Assembly (NCBI GenBank): GCA_023935145.1
Contig: CM043700.1
Coordinates: 33,885,456-33,949,455 of the forward strand
DNA from: Bretschneidera sinensis
Taxonomy: Eukaryota; Streptophyta; Magnoliopsida; Brassicales; Akaniaceae
Direction: 5' to 3'
Length of the DNA stretch: 64,000 nt
The position numbers were made by a program, and so were the translations under genes. The notes under the pieces were generated by a model. The model made no database searches, was not told the origin of the DNA, and worked only from the letters and a program-made list of their open reading frames with translations. Numbering within the stretch: position 1 is the stretch's first letter; the number at the start of each line of letters is the position of its first letter. Below are positions 33,868-46,219 of the stretch, one piece after another.

Positions 33868-36604
33868 AAAAAGAAGAAAATTTGATGAATTGCTAAATAT
33901 ACCATTTTTGTTTGGTGAGGGTTGCGACAACCAATATTAATGTGTTATAAGCTTAATGACAGTTTGTCATATTCGTTGCGCTTTGCATGTGTCTTGAACA
34001 CTAGATATTATTGAACGAAAATAGATTTCTCAACAGAGTGGGATGATTAATGTAAGTACAGTATATTGTGACTATCCACATCCTGCATAGCAATAGATTG
34101 AGATATTAGTTTATATGTGTTGATACGAGAATTTTTCTACACAAGTGAATCAATAAAAAATAAACACATATCGTATCAATAACAGAGTTCAACCAATCTT
34201 TTTTTTAAACAACTAAAAGTATTGAATTAATGGATGAGAGAGGATATTCGCCAAAAGTCATATTAATTTCTGATGTGTTTATTGAGAGATATAAGCAAAT
34301 CATTGACTACGAGTAGTATACTTATTTTGACCGGACTTAGGAAAGTAAGCTTGTTGTCATCAAAATCTGAGTACTTTGGATTGCTCGCTTTCCACTTCGG
34401 TCTCATATCTTGGATTGCCTCTCTTTCTCTCTTTCGACTTTCATTCATTACTATATCACCCGGAACAATATGTAAGGGATAATAATCTCAAAAAACAACT
34501 TCAGTTAGAATTGGTATTATAAATAGTATAAGAATCGACTCATGCTCTATTATATAGACGTGTGGCATTTGAGGCTCTCAACGTAAATGTATAAATAAAA
34601 GGAATTTGTGACAATCCACATCCTACATTGTCAATAAAATAGAAAGATCTTTATTCATAAATAAGACTTAATAATTCAAAAAAACACCTTAAGCTAATTA
34701 ATAATTTTGATTGATGGGTACACTGCAAGAAAAATGACACCTGCCGACGCTTTATTTTCGGCGCTTCATACAAACACCGCAATATATCAACTGCCGGTGC
34801 TTTATTTGTGGCGTTTTCTTGAAGCGCTGCAATATTCAAAGAACATATATTGGCGCTTCAAAGCGCCGTTATATGCGAATCTTATTGCATATTTCGGCAT
34901 TTCTAAGCGCCGCAATATATCGGCGCTTGAAAGTGCCGGAATATGATCAAAACTCATTTCATATTCCGGCGCTTCCAAGCGCTAAAATATGAAATGGGTT
35001 TCTATGTATTACGGCACTTTTAAGCATCGGAATATGCTCGAAACTCATTTCATATTCTGACGCTTGGAAACACCAGAATATGCTCATAAATTTCACATAT
35101 TGTCATCACGTTCCTTATTTCCGCGTGTTTCCCCCCAAAAATTAAGTCTTGCACGCGGAGCTCCTCTGAATTTTCAAGGTTGTTCTTGCATCTTCCTCCA
35201 TAATCTTCTTGCTTCTTCCTTTAGTTGTCCCCGTTCTTAGTCTTGGACGCCAAAAGATTTGTGAGAAAGCTATTAAAGCAAAAGTAGTTTTCTTCTTTAT
35301 TTGAACTCTCTTCTCTTCTCATTGTTTTATATACATATAGTAAAAGTTTAAATTTTGCTGTTACAATATTGATTCGTCCGTTGTTTTTTTTCTATAGTTT
35401 TAGTTAATTGAACTGGCTCTGATTTTGATTTCTTCAGCTGACTGCGAAAACTTGTTTTTGCTCTCTAACTTTTGAGTCTTAGAGCTTTTAATTAAAGAAC
35501 ATAGTTCGATTTGGTATTAATTTGGTTTGATTTAATCCCTGACATGACATCTTGTTTGCATGATTTCTGTTTTGCAGGTACATTTCGAAGAGATTAGAGC
35601 GATTCTATAGAGGAATTTGGACACTGTCTTCAAATAAGAAAATCAGTTTTTGAATCCCAAAGATGAGAATTTGAGCTGCAATTTTCCCTCTCTCTCTCTC
35701 TCTTTATACTGGCACTTTTAAATGTCATTATATTTCGGCGTTTCTCTCACTCTCTCTCTCTTTATACTGGCACTTTTAAGTGCCATTATATTTCGGCGTT
35801 TAAAAGCATAGAAAAAATGCATATTTCGGTATTTCCTTTAAGCATCGATACTGACACTTCGAAACTACATATACCGACACTTTATCCGGTGCTTTTCATA
35901 AACGTCGATATCGCATATTACGATACTTTAAAATATCAAAATATGCTAAAAAAAAAAGGGCCAACATGTATTATTTATCTTGTAGTGGTATGTGGTGTTC
36001 ATACTAGAGTCAAAACGTGCAAAAGAAATATTAAGGACCTTGGCTTGTGGTTTGGGGAGCTGCCAAACTTGAAATCACTTAACATATTAAAAGCATGCCA
36101 AAAGCAAAGGAGACAGCCCTTAGCTTGAATTACTGTCTCTTAAGACATATATACTATCAGGTAAACCGTACACAATTATTGATAGTACTTTGAATAATGT
36201 TAATTAATGTTCTTAATTGCCCGTAAAATCAAAGGATATATACATGATGTATATTTTCCTCATCCCCTCGTGGATGTAGTGTAAGTTTTACAATATACAG
36301 TTGACCTGATGGATTGTAAGAAGTAATATTGTGAATTTCGCGTCACACAGCGTTTTGATTTAATTTATTTAAATGGAACGTTTTAATTTTGGTTAGTTTT
36401 GGTGTTCTGTTTAAGATTTGACAATATTTTTAAATACGTACATATCAAATTATAAAGTGTTTCCGACGAAACGAATCGAAAGAGACCAAAATAAAAAATA
36501 AAACGAAATATAAAGTGTTTTGTTTCGATTTAATGTCGAAACCGAAATATTTCGAATTAATATTAAATCTGAAATGTTTCGGTTTAATGTTAAAACCAAA
36601 ACCA
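33868..36604. repeat. Second tandem duplication, copy 1 (contains the CACTA element)
   Basis: Collinear with 36605-38342. Shared words include TTGCGACAACCAATATTAATG (33922 and 36636), TCAACAGAGTGGGATGATTAA, CTTAGGAAAGTAAGCTTGTT and CATGCCAAAAGCAAAGGAGA (36094 and 37528). The only large difference is the 1267-bp insertion at 34721-35987 plus one 3-bp duplication. No coding sequence is convincing in either copy. Confidence 0.85.
34721..35987. mobile_element. Non-autonomous CACTA (En/Spm-type) transposon
   Basis: Ends are CACTGCAAGAAAAATGAC at the left and, inverted, CACTACAAGATAAATAAT at the right. GTA flanks both sides (34718-34720 and 35988-35990), the 3-bp target duplication of CACTA elements. 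The duplicate locus reads GATGGGTATGTGGTG at about 37419, uninterrupted. The interior has no transposase. It is full of subterminal repeats around GGCGCTT...AAGCGCC in both orientations (34750-35060 and 35700-35935) and a CT-rich microsatellite at 35690-35762. In active families such repeats bind the transposase. Confidence 0.93.
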
Positions 36605-38038
36605 TTTTAAAAAAAAGAAAAATTTGATGAATCGCTTGCGACAACCAATATTAATGTGTTATAAGCTTAATGACAGTTTTTCATATTTGTTGCGCTTTGC
36701 ATGTGTTTTGAACACTAATATTATTGAACGAAAATAGATTTCTCAACAGAGTGGGATGATTAATGGAAGTGCAGTATATTGTGACTATCCACATCCTACA
36801 TAGCAATAGATGAGATATTAGTTTATATGTGTTGATACGAGAATTTTTCTACACAAGTGAAGCAATAAAAAATAAATGCATGTCGTATCAATAATAGAGT
36901 TCAACCAATCTTTTTTTTGAAATAACTAAAAGTATTGAATCAATGAATGAGAGAAGATATTCGCCAAAAGTCATATTGGTTTCCGATGCGTTTGTTGGGA
37001 GACATGAGCAAATCGCCGACTACGAGTAGTACATTTATTGTGACCGGACTTAGGAAAGTAAGCTTGTTGTCATCAAAATATGAGTACTTTGGATTGCTCG
37101 CTTTTCACTTCGGTCTCATATTTTGGATTGCCTCTCTTTCTCTCTTTCGACTTTCATTCATTATTATATCACCCGGAACAATATGTAAGGGTTAATAATC
37201 TCAAAAAACAACTTAAGTTAGAATTGATATTATAAATAGTATAAGAATCGACTCATGCTCTATTATATAAATGTGTGACATTTGAGGTTTTTAACGCAAA
37301 TGTATAAATAAAGGGAATTTGTGACAATCTACATCCTACATCGTTAATAAAAAAAAAATTATTCATAAATAAGACTTAATAATTTAAAAAGCAGCTTAAG
37401 TTAATTAATAATTTTGATTGATGGGTATGTGGTGTTCATACTAGAGTCAACGTGCAAAAGAAATATTAAGGACCTTGGCTTGTGGTTTCGGGAGATGCCA
37501 AACTTGAAATCACTTAACATATTAAAAGCATGCCAAAAGCAAAGGAGACAGCCCTTAGCTTGAATTACTGTCTCTTAAGACATATATACTATCAGGTAAA
37601 CTGTACACAATTATTGATAGTACTTGAATAATGTTAATTAATGTTCTTAATTGCCCGTAAAATCAAAGGATATATGCATGATGTATATTTTCCTCATCCC
37701 CTCACAGATGTATCGTAAGTTTTACAATATACAGTTGACTTGATGGATTGAGTAAGGAGTAATATTGTGAATTTCACAGTGTTTCAGTTTAATTTATTTA
37801 AATAAAACGTTTTAGTAGTTTTAATGTTTCGTTTAGGATTTGATAATATTTTTAAAAAAGTATATGTTAAATTATATATATTTAAAAAAATATATAATTA
37901 TAAATATAAATCATAAAAAAAATAATCACTATTTAAATATGCAAATTAGTCCAACATAATTTTTTTTACTTTAAAATCAATTATAAATCATTTTTTGGTA
38001 TAAGTCCAAATTAAGACTTTGTCATACTATTAAATTAC

Positions 38039-38078
<40 letters not shown>

Positions 38079-38342
38079 TAAAAATATGTTATAATAAAAA
38101 AAATCATTATTCAAATATAAAATGTTAAAGATAACATCACCCATATTGAAGAGAAAGAGTGAAAATTCTCAAATCTTCCTTTTAAAGTTTTCAAAAATAT
38201 AAAAAATTACATTGTAATATTTCGATCGAAACGAATTGAAAGAGATCGAAATAAAAAATAAAACAAAATATAAAAAGATTCGTTTTGATTTAGTATCGAA
38301 ATCGAAATGTTTCGATTTAATGTTAAAACCGAAACCAATTAA
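36605..38342. repeat. Second tandem duplication, copy 2 (empty CACTA site)
   Basis: The pre-insertion site lies at about 37417-37430. Towards the end, 37860-38210 includes an (AT)n tract at 38043-38073 that copy 1 lacks. Both copies end in TCGAAACGAATTG/GAAATAAAAAATAAAAC words. Confidence 0.85.
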
Positions 38343-39716
38343 ACTAAACTTACAACTACACAGAGTAAATAAGATGGTCTTTCAACTTTCTGTTCATAAA
38401 TGACCATTATAACATATAGTAAGCTGTTGACTTGTCTCTACTTAACTAGTCATAAATCAGTAGGAGTTCCAGGAAGCTGGGATTTCTGGTCAAACTAAAA
38501 GAACAGTTCTACTATCATCAGGTGGATCAAAAACCAACGAAGAATGAAAATTCTTCCCTTGTTTGAGATGTGTCGCTGCTCTTTTATTACTCCTCTCTTA
38601 GGATTTAGCTTGTCGAAGCAACAAAGGAGTTTCCACCTTGATGGTGATAGTCTTTTTATGCCTTTTGCATCCTTTTTCTCAATATTCAGTTGCTAATTTA
38701 TGTACTTTTGCCATCTCGACTATGTTGCATCTTACTTAAAAGTATTGTGTTTCAATTAAGTTGGATCAAAATTCTTTTTGATTTTTCATTGACACGTCAT
38801 CAAGTATGAACTTTTTTGGCATTCCAATTCTTTTCTCTTTTCACCCACCAAAAGAAAAATAAACGCAAAACCAAAAATCGTACGCGATTTACTATGCATG
38901 AGTGAGTGTGGCCGATTGTAGTTTCAAATAATAATCCTTAGACAAGGACAAAACTAAATGGACAGAAAACGATACTTTTGGGCTGCGCGTGAGGTCACGT
39001 CGATGGTGGCAGAACTTGGTTGGAACGCGTATCACAATAGATTTAGACTCCAAAGACATCGGTGGTGCATCTTTCCTTCCATTCATTAGTCGGAAATTAC
39101 ATTAAGTTTTCGATGGGTTAAGTAAAAAATAAAAAAAGGGGTTTTATTGAATTATCTAGGATCATTTTGGTACAAGTTAATTGCGACACAATATTATCTT
39201 GTAGCTTAAGTAGAGCAAGTTAGTTTTTTTCAATATTTATGAATGCTAACTTATCACACTTTATACATATGTTAGCATATGTACTCAAATTTATTTGGAT
39301 CAAAACTGCCATTGTTCTAATAAAATACATTATTACAAATTTATTTGATTTTAAAAAAAGAATATTTGATTCTTTAAATTATGAAATTTTCTTAAGCCTT
39401 TAATATTTTTTTACTCAAATTATTGTCATATAAAATAATTTATTTCCATAAACCACATTCTTAACCTTGACTCCTTTATTTATTTGAAAAATGATTCTAT
39501 CAGATAGAGCTTACCGTCAGCTTTAGTCGACAGCCATTGAATCAAAAGAATATTCTAACATTTTCAAATAGGCAAGTATAATTATTAATTTCATTATATT
39601 AATCCAACGGTTGTCAACTATAGTTGACATAAGTTCTACCTGACAAAATCAACACCATATTTATTTATTGTTTTTTACTTAATTCTTATAAACTAAAAAA
39701 CTAATACATTTGAGTC
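38343..39716. other. Intergenic, no gene supported
   Basis: Short open frames exist, such as a minus-strand one at 38892-39086, but none resembles a known family or shows splice structure. The stretch 38450-38760 is more balanced in base composition and could hold remnants of a gene I do not recognise. Confidence 0.35.
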
Positions 39717-40503
39717 TGATACAGATAAAAAGTATCACCCAATGATATGATGACACGTGAACAAACTCTCCTCTAATAGTGCGAGGACACATGGACAAAA
39801 TCTCCTCCAGTAACGCGAGGACACGTGGACAAGCTCTCATCTAGTAGCGCGAGGACACGTGGACCGACTCTCCTCCAGTGGCGAGAGAACACGTGGACAA
39901 ACTCTCCTCCAGTAGTGCGAGGACATGTGGACAAACTCTCCTCTAGTAGCACAAGGACATGTGGACTGACCCTCCTCTAGTAGCACGAGGACATGTAGAC
40001 ACCTCTCCTCCAATAGCGTGAGGACACGTGGACACCTTTCTCCAGTGGCAGGAAGACATGTGGATAAACCTTTTTTAATAAACTGATGACACGTGGACGA
40101 GCAGTTGACAACACCACTGTCACTCACGATCTCCCCTGTACCGGGCAATAAGCATGATTGCAGGGTTGGACCATCCCAAGACACGCGACTAGACCAGTGT
40201 TTGGAAGAATGAGATCTCCGGGATTGCCATATCCCTGGCACGTGGGCAGTCTCACCTCTGAATTACTATAAAAGACCTAAGGTATGTAGAACAAGATCAT
40301 CTTCAATTACGAGTTCATAACTAAAAACTCTCATTATCATAATTCTCTCCGTTCCTTAAAAACTTGCACTGACAAAAATATCTAAGTGTCTTCGGAGGCA
40401 TCACCCCTACTCCTCCGGCAGCTCTCTAGTTCATCCTTGTTTCCTTGTGCAAGCCCTTCCCAAGAGCATTAACCTCTAGCTTAGCAACATATTTCAGGTA
40501 TCA
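39717..40503 (+). repeat. 5' LTR with G-box tandem array
   Basis: Begins TGATACAGAT and ends GTATCA. From about 39755 to 40100 it has about ten degenerate 33-35-bp units of the form GCGAGGACACGTGGACAAAC followed by TCTCCTCCAGTA. Most carry CACGTG or a one-base variant. A TATA box (TATAAAAG, about 40267) and a downstream transcript-start region with TCCTCCGG follow. Confidence 0.9.
40266..40274 (+). promoter_or_regulatory. LTR TATA box
   Basis: CTATAAAAG, conserved in the 3' LTR at about 49893-49901. It lies some 170 bases downstream of the G-box array, with no other TATA box nearby. Confidence 0.65.
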
Positions 40504-40584
40504 ATAGATTGGTGTCATCCGTGGGAAACCACCATCTCTCACTAATAGTAAAAGCGAAGAAGCCTAAAGAACTCATCAGTTGCT

Positions 40585-42200
40585 ATGCCACTTAGATATA
40601 CCACAAGGAATGCCGGAAAAGGAGTTGCTAGGACCAGCGCCGCGCCCGCAAAAAACAATACCCATAGCCAATGGTCCGGGTCAAGGCTCCCCGCCATGTT
40701 CGAGCAAAGGTCCCCCGGCAACGATCCACATCCCTTTCCCAGGACCCAATGCCCCTTCTACACAGAGATTGACCCATCTGAAAATCTCCAAAGGGCTGCT
40801 TCGATGCACCTCGCTATTCCTATACTCCAGACGCAGTTCGTAGAACTTTCGCATTTAGTGACTGACCTCGCCGCTGAGGTTCAAAGAAGTGCTCGCCAGC
40901 CCTCTCTCACACCACTTAGATAAAATCCTGGACGCACGAGCCCTGCTAGTCATGAGCTCCCCATTGACAACTGCTCCACAGCAGAGTCATCGCCACCTCA
41001 CACCATAAAATCCAAAGGAAGCCCATTCTCTAGGAGCAACCCAGGCCTCGATAGACAGATCGAGAAAATGGAGGAAAAATCAACGAAGCACTCAAGTGCC
41101 AGAACCACAGTGTCCTGAATGAGCTTAATGTTTAGAACCCGCCATTCACTCAAGAGTTTTTCGAAGCTCTACCCCCGTCGAACTTTCGAATCCCCCAAAT
41201 CAAACCCTATGATGGTTCAGCAGACCCCTTGGATCATTTGCAACACTATAAGACTACCAGGACGCTGCATCGACATTCCAATCCTGTGATGCTTTGAGCA
41301 TTCCCCTTAACGCTCGAGAAGGCAGCTGGAACTTGGTACTCTCGATTGAAGCCATGGAGCATTGGCATTTTCAAGGAGCTGATCTACACCTTCGCATCCT
41401 ATTTCCTCAGCAGTAAGGGGCCTAAGAAGGCCTTAGAGTCTCTGTTCAACATGATCCAACTCCGAGGGGAGAGACTCCAGGCCTACATTTCAAAGTTCAA
41501 CGCTACCGCATGGGCAATCCTTGACTTCAACCCAAATGTTCAGATGCTAGCATTCAAAAACAAACTGAGATTCGAAATCTTCAGCTACAAGCTCACCAGA
41601 CGACCACCAAACGACATGAACGAGATCTTGGCCCGAGCCAAAAAGTACATGTTGGCTAAAGATGACCAAACCTTTCAGAGAGAAAGAGAAGGGGACACTG
41701 ATAAAAAGAGAAAATTCCTCATCAGTCCCCACCACGAACCAACCAAGTGACATTTTCACAAAAATATGCATAAAGCTCTCGATCGCTTCGAGAGCTTTAC
41801 TCCCCTCAATGCATCTAGAACCAATGTTCTGATGCAACTCCAACACAGAACGATCCTTCAATGGCCTCCAAGGCCGCTACACCTTAACGAGGATCAAAGC
41901 AAATGGTGTCGGTTCCACAAAAACCATGGGCACGATACCGAAGAAAGCTTGGCCTTGAAGCATCAGATTGAAGCCTTTATCAATAGAGGTCAGCTAAAAG
42001 AATTTACCAAACCACGACAAGACAGAGTGCACGAACGGCCCCGAAAGAATCTCGAGCGACCGCCTAGCCAAAACTAGGTACACCAAGCCCCTCGGAGAAG
42101 TTCGAGGCCAAACCAGGAAGTGCCCAGCCAAAAAGACCTGGAGGCCACCACAACCAAGATTATCAAGACAATCTATAGAGGCTCCATCGCTAGGGGTATC
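40585..42200 (+). pseudogene. Gypsy gag (Tat-like)
   Basis: The frame opens MPLRYTTRNAGKGVARTSA at 40585 and stops at 40921. Continuing frames give a Retrotrans_gag domain from about 41150: FFEALPPSNFRIPQIKPYDG, DPLDHLQHYK, then TLEKAAGTWYSRL, and FASYFLSSKGPKKALESLFN within 41346-41750. A stop at 41748 separates this from 41766-42077, which ends in a CxxH-like block WCRFHKNHGHDTEESLALKH, typical of Tat gag C-termini. There are at least four stops and one frame change. It would form the particle shell. Confidence 0.8.
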
Positions 42201-43812
42201 TCGGGATATAGTAGAAAGGCCTATGCCAGGTCTGCGGCATCAGTCAGTAGGCCCCATAAACGTAAGAAGACGGACCAAATGATCTCTTTCACATAAGATG
42301 ATTTAGAAGCAGTACAGGCCCCGTAAGACGATACCGTGGTGGTCTTCCATCTCATGGCCAACCATGACGTCAAACGCATCTTATTCGACAATGGGAGCTC
42401 GATTAGCATCCTATTTTACAACATGTTTCAACAAATACAGTTAGAAGATACTCAGCTGGAACCCATATCCACTCTGCTTTAAGATTTCTCAGGGGGGCCA
42501 GTGTTCGTCGAGAGCAGTGTAGTCCTCCCAATCACCGTCAGGACAGCCCCGCGGATAACCACTATATAGACTACTTTCCTAGTGGTCAAACAACTATCAT
42601 ATTGTAACATGATCCCCAACAGGCCCACTCTTAACAAACTCAAAGTGGTCGTCTCCACATACCATTTAAAGATAAAGTTTCCCATCGACGATGGGGTAGG
42701 TAAAGTTAGAGGGAACCAGCAAGTCTCGAGGTCTTGCTACTTAAATGCCATTAGAGGGGAGAAGAGGATCGAGGCCTTCCTCCTCGAAGTAGAAGATTTT
42801 AAGAACCAAGTAAGAACCCCCAGAGAACATTCCGTGGAAGAATTGACAGCGGTTCCCTTTGGTGAAGACACTTCCCAAGCATTCTAGATCGGCTCCAACG
42901 TCTCTAAAGGCCCCAAGAGGTCTCTGCTTTCCCTTCTTCAGAAGAATCAAGATCTCTTCACTTGGTCGGCATCATACATGCTCGGGATCAACTCAGAAGT
43001 TATTATACACTACTTGAATGTAGGCTCAGGCCACAAATCGGTCATTCAGAAGAAAATATTGTTCACTCCCAAACGATAGACTGTCATCAAGGCCGAAGTG
43101 GACAAGCTTCTCGAGGCCAGCTTTGTCCGAGAGACAAACTATCCCAACTGGGTGACCAATGTGCTGATGTTAAAAAAACTCAATGGTTAGTGGCGGATCT
43201 GCATCGACTTCACAGACCTAAACAAAGCATGCTTGAAGGACAGCTTTCTGCTACCGTGAATCAATCAGTTTGTCGATATGAACTCCTGACCTTTATGGAT
43301 GCCTACTTTGGCTACAACCAAATCTTCATGCACGGGCTCGACCAAGAGAAGACATTCATCACTGACCAAGGGTCATTTTGCTACAAAATCATGCCTTTCG
43401 GACTCAAGAATACGGGGGCCACCTATCAAAGGTTGATAAACATAATCTTACACAAACAGATTGGAGGAATATGGAAATCTATATGGATGATATGTTAGTC
43501 AAGAGTGTCAAGGCCAATGACCATGAAGCTGATCTGAAGGAAGCATTTGAGGTGCTTTACCATTATCAAATGAGACTAAATCCCGCGAAGTGTGCTTTTG
43601 GAGTCACTGAGGGGAAGTTCTTTGGCTTCATGGTAACCCAAAGGGGCATAGAGGCCAACCCAAAAAAAATCGAGGCCATCCTTGGTATGATCCCCTCGGA
43701 CCATAAGAAAAATGCAACGGTTGACAAGCCGAGTAGCTATACTCAGCCAGTTCATGTCAAAATCTGCGGAGAAGTGCCTCCCCTTCTTCAAATCCATCAG
43801 AAAAGAGAATGA
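42200..43812 (+). pseudogene. Tat-like gypsy protease and reverse transcriptase
   Basis: A retropepsin-like segment has ILFDNGSSISIL (about 42380), where DNG stands at the usual D-S/T-G position. The RT region shows TVIKAEVDKLLEASFVRE (43080), RICIDFTDLNKACLKDSF (43200), FMDAYFGYNQIFMH (43290), FITDQGSFCYKIMPFGLKN (43355), and the catalytic NMEIYMDDMLVKS (43470-43505) in a shifted frame. LNPAKCAFGVTEGKFFGFMV follows at about 43575. The YMDD motif is intact, but the frame changes at least twice and is interrupted by stops, so no full enzyme can be made. Confidence 0.85.
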
Positions 43813-46030
43813 TTTCGCTTGGACTGAAGACTATCATAAGGAGTTCGAAGAATTGAGAAAATATTGAACTCACCCCCACTATTGACCAAACTCGTCACCA
43901 GCGAAGAACTCTTCTTGTACCTATCGACCGGACAGAAAGTAGTTGCCTCTGTCCTGATCCGAGAGGAAGCAAGCGTCCAAAGACCTGTGTACTATGTAAG
44001 CAAGATCCTTCATGATGCAGAAACATGGTATCTCCCGAAATAAAAGGTGGCCCCAAAATAAAAGGTGGCATATGCCCTCCTGGTCATGGCATAGAAACTT
44101 CAGTCGTACTTTCAAGCATACACCATCATCTTCTTAATGGACTTGCCACTGAGACAAGTACTCTGCAAGTCGGATGTCTCTGGAAGGATGGTCAAGTGGT
44201 CAGTGGAGCTCGATAAGTTTGACATTCAGTATCGCCCTTGCACAGCCATCAAGGCTCAGGCTCTTACGGATTTTATCATGGAGACAACACTCCAAGGTGA
44301 ACCAGACTCAACCCCAGACCTTGAGGTGGCCGAACATGTTCCATGATGGACCCTCCATGTTGACGGATCCTCCAATAGCACTGAAAGTGGCGCTGGGCTC
44401 ATTCTATGCAGCCCATATGGTTTTACCATTAAATACACCCTAAGGTTCAAATTCAGTGCCTCCAAAAATGAAGCGGAGTATGAGGTATTACTTGCAAGAA
44501 TAAAGCTGGCTAAGGCAATGGTCGTCGAAGCCCTAGATGCATACAGTGATTCGCAGTTGGTAGTGAACCAGATTAACAGTGAATTCGAAGCCCAATGAAA
44601 GAAGATCACCAGCTACTTAGAGAAAGCCAGGGAACTCGCTGCCAGGTTCAAAGTATTTAGAATAACCTAAGTCCCCAGGATGGAAAACTTAAATGCAGAT
44701 TCCCTAGCTCGACTCGCCTTCTTCTGCTGGCTCGAGCCCACACAAGCAGTCTACCTCGAAACACTTGCTGCCCAAAGCATTGAGGAGATTCCCATGTTAC
44801 CAATAACCAAAGGTGAAACCTGGGTTGATCCAATCTTTCAGTATTTGAGAGACGACTAACTCTCCGATCAAAGAAGTGAAGCCAGGAAGATCATCTCCCG
44901 AGCATCATGATATACAATTATAAATGACTAGTTGTACAAGAGAGGCCTCACAACGCCTTACTTAAGGTGTCTGGAACCCACCGATTCCAACTACACCCTC
45001 CGAGAGTTACACAAAAGAATATGTGAAAACCACCTAGTAAGCTAAGCCCCAGCCTTCAAGATACTCCGACAGGGCTACTATTGGCCCAAGATACAAAAAG
45101 AAGCCATGAAGTTAGTCAAAAGGTGCAAAAGCTGTCAGTAGTACTCTTCGGTACCCCACTGATCGGTTAACCCTTTTACCTTGATCACGAGCCCATTCCC
45201 CTTCATCATGTGGGGGATGGGCCTCCTCGGCCCCTTCGCCGAGGAGTTCGGCCAATGGAAACACCTCATCATAGCAATAGATTACTTCACCAAGTGGGTG
45301 AAGGCAGAACCATTGTCTAGCATAACTGACCACCAGGCTCGGAGCTTCGTTTGGAAATCAATAGTATGCTGCTTTAGTGTTCCTGATATATTGGTAACCG
45401 AGAATGGCAAACAGTTTGATAGCATTTGGTTTAAAACATTAAGAGCCATCAAACACAAGTTCTCCTCCATCGAATACCTGTAGGCTAATGGACAGGCTGA
45501 GGTAACCAACATGATGCTTCTATAAGGCATCAAGAGGAGATTTGACGAGACAGACAAACAGTGGACTAACCACCTATCGAATGTACTCTAAGTATATCGG
45601 ACCACCGCCCGAATACCTACAAGAGAAACCCCATTCTTTATGGCCTATGGTTTCGAAGCAGTTATTCCCTTGAAAATCAGGGTAACCTCACTACAAGTGC
45701 ATAATTTTGAAAATAGCAACAACGAAGAAGCCCTACAGATGAATGCTGATCTTATTGAAGAAGCTCAAGATAAGGCCCAGATCCAGCTAGCCGTCAATCA
45801 GTAGAGGGCCGCCAAATATTAAGCAGAACTTTCAAGTTGCATAACCTTGTCCTACGAAAGAGTGAAGTATCCCGTCCACGAGAGATGGGGAAACTAGACC
45901 CAAACTGAGAAGACCCGTATTGCATTAAAAGATTATGTCGATCGGGTACCTTCGAGCTTGAAGAACTAAGTGGTAAACCTGCTCCCCACATTTGGAACAC
46001 CAAAAACCTCTGTAAGTTTTACCAGTAACA
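43813..46030 (+). pseudogene. Tat-like gypsy RNase H and integrase
   Basis: RNase H connection and RNase H: ASVLIREEASVQRPVYYVSK (43945), then WTLHVDGSSNSTESGAGLIL (44345) and SASKNEAEYEVLLARIKLAK (44455), with YSDSQLVVNQI. The integrase HHCC region has HKRICENHL...GYYWPKIQKEAM...RCKSCQ (45010-45140). The core has IIAIDYFTKWVKAEPL (first Asp), then VTENGKQFDS, where the second catalytic Asp is Glu, and ANGQAEVTN with the Glu position. It ends with FMAYGFEAVIPLKI (45640) and a decayed C-terminus to about 46030. Numerous in-frame stops occur. Confidence 0.85.
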
Positions 46031-46219
46031 TGTGCCTCGAGCATGGCTCATGACGCCTTAGTTAGCTAAGGTTGTAACGTCAAAAATATGATTGCAATAA
46101 GAAACAGTGAATTGGAAAGGAAAAATCCAAGTTTCATTAAATTACATAGACAAAGTTACAAAGGCACTATCAGCCATAAAGTACAAAAAGAAAAAAAAAA
46201 GATATGAAAACTAAGATAA

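Noticed and set aside
35690..35765. CT-rich repeats as a promoter element
   Set aside because: Inside the CACTA element; plain CTCTCT microsatellite repeated with the element's own subterminal units.
38892..39086. 64-codon minus-strand frame
   Set aside because: No motif, no splice signals, ordinary length for chance in this DNA.
39837..40241. 134-codon minus-strand frame in the 5' LTR
   Set aside because: Runs across the tandem G-box array; a similar frame recurs in the 3' LTR at 49441-49893. A by-product of repeats.
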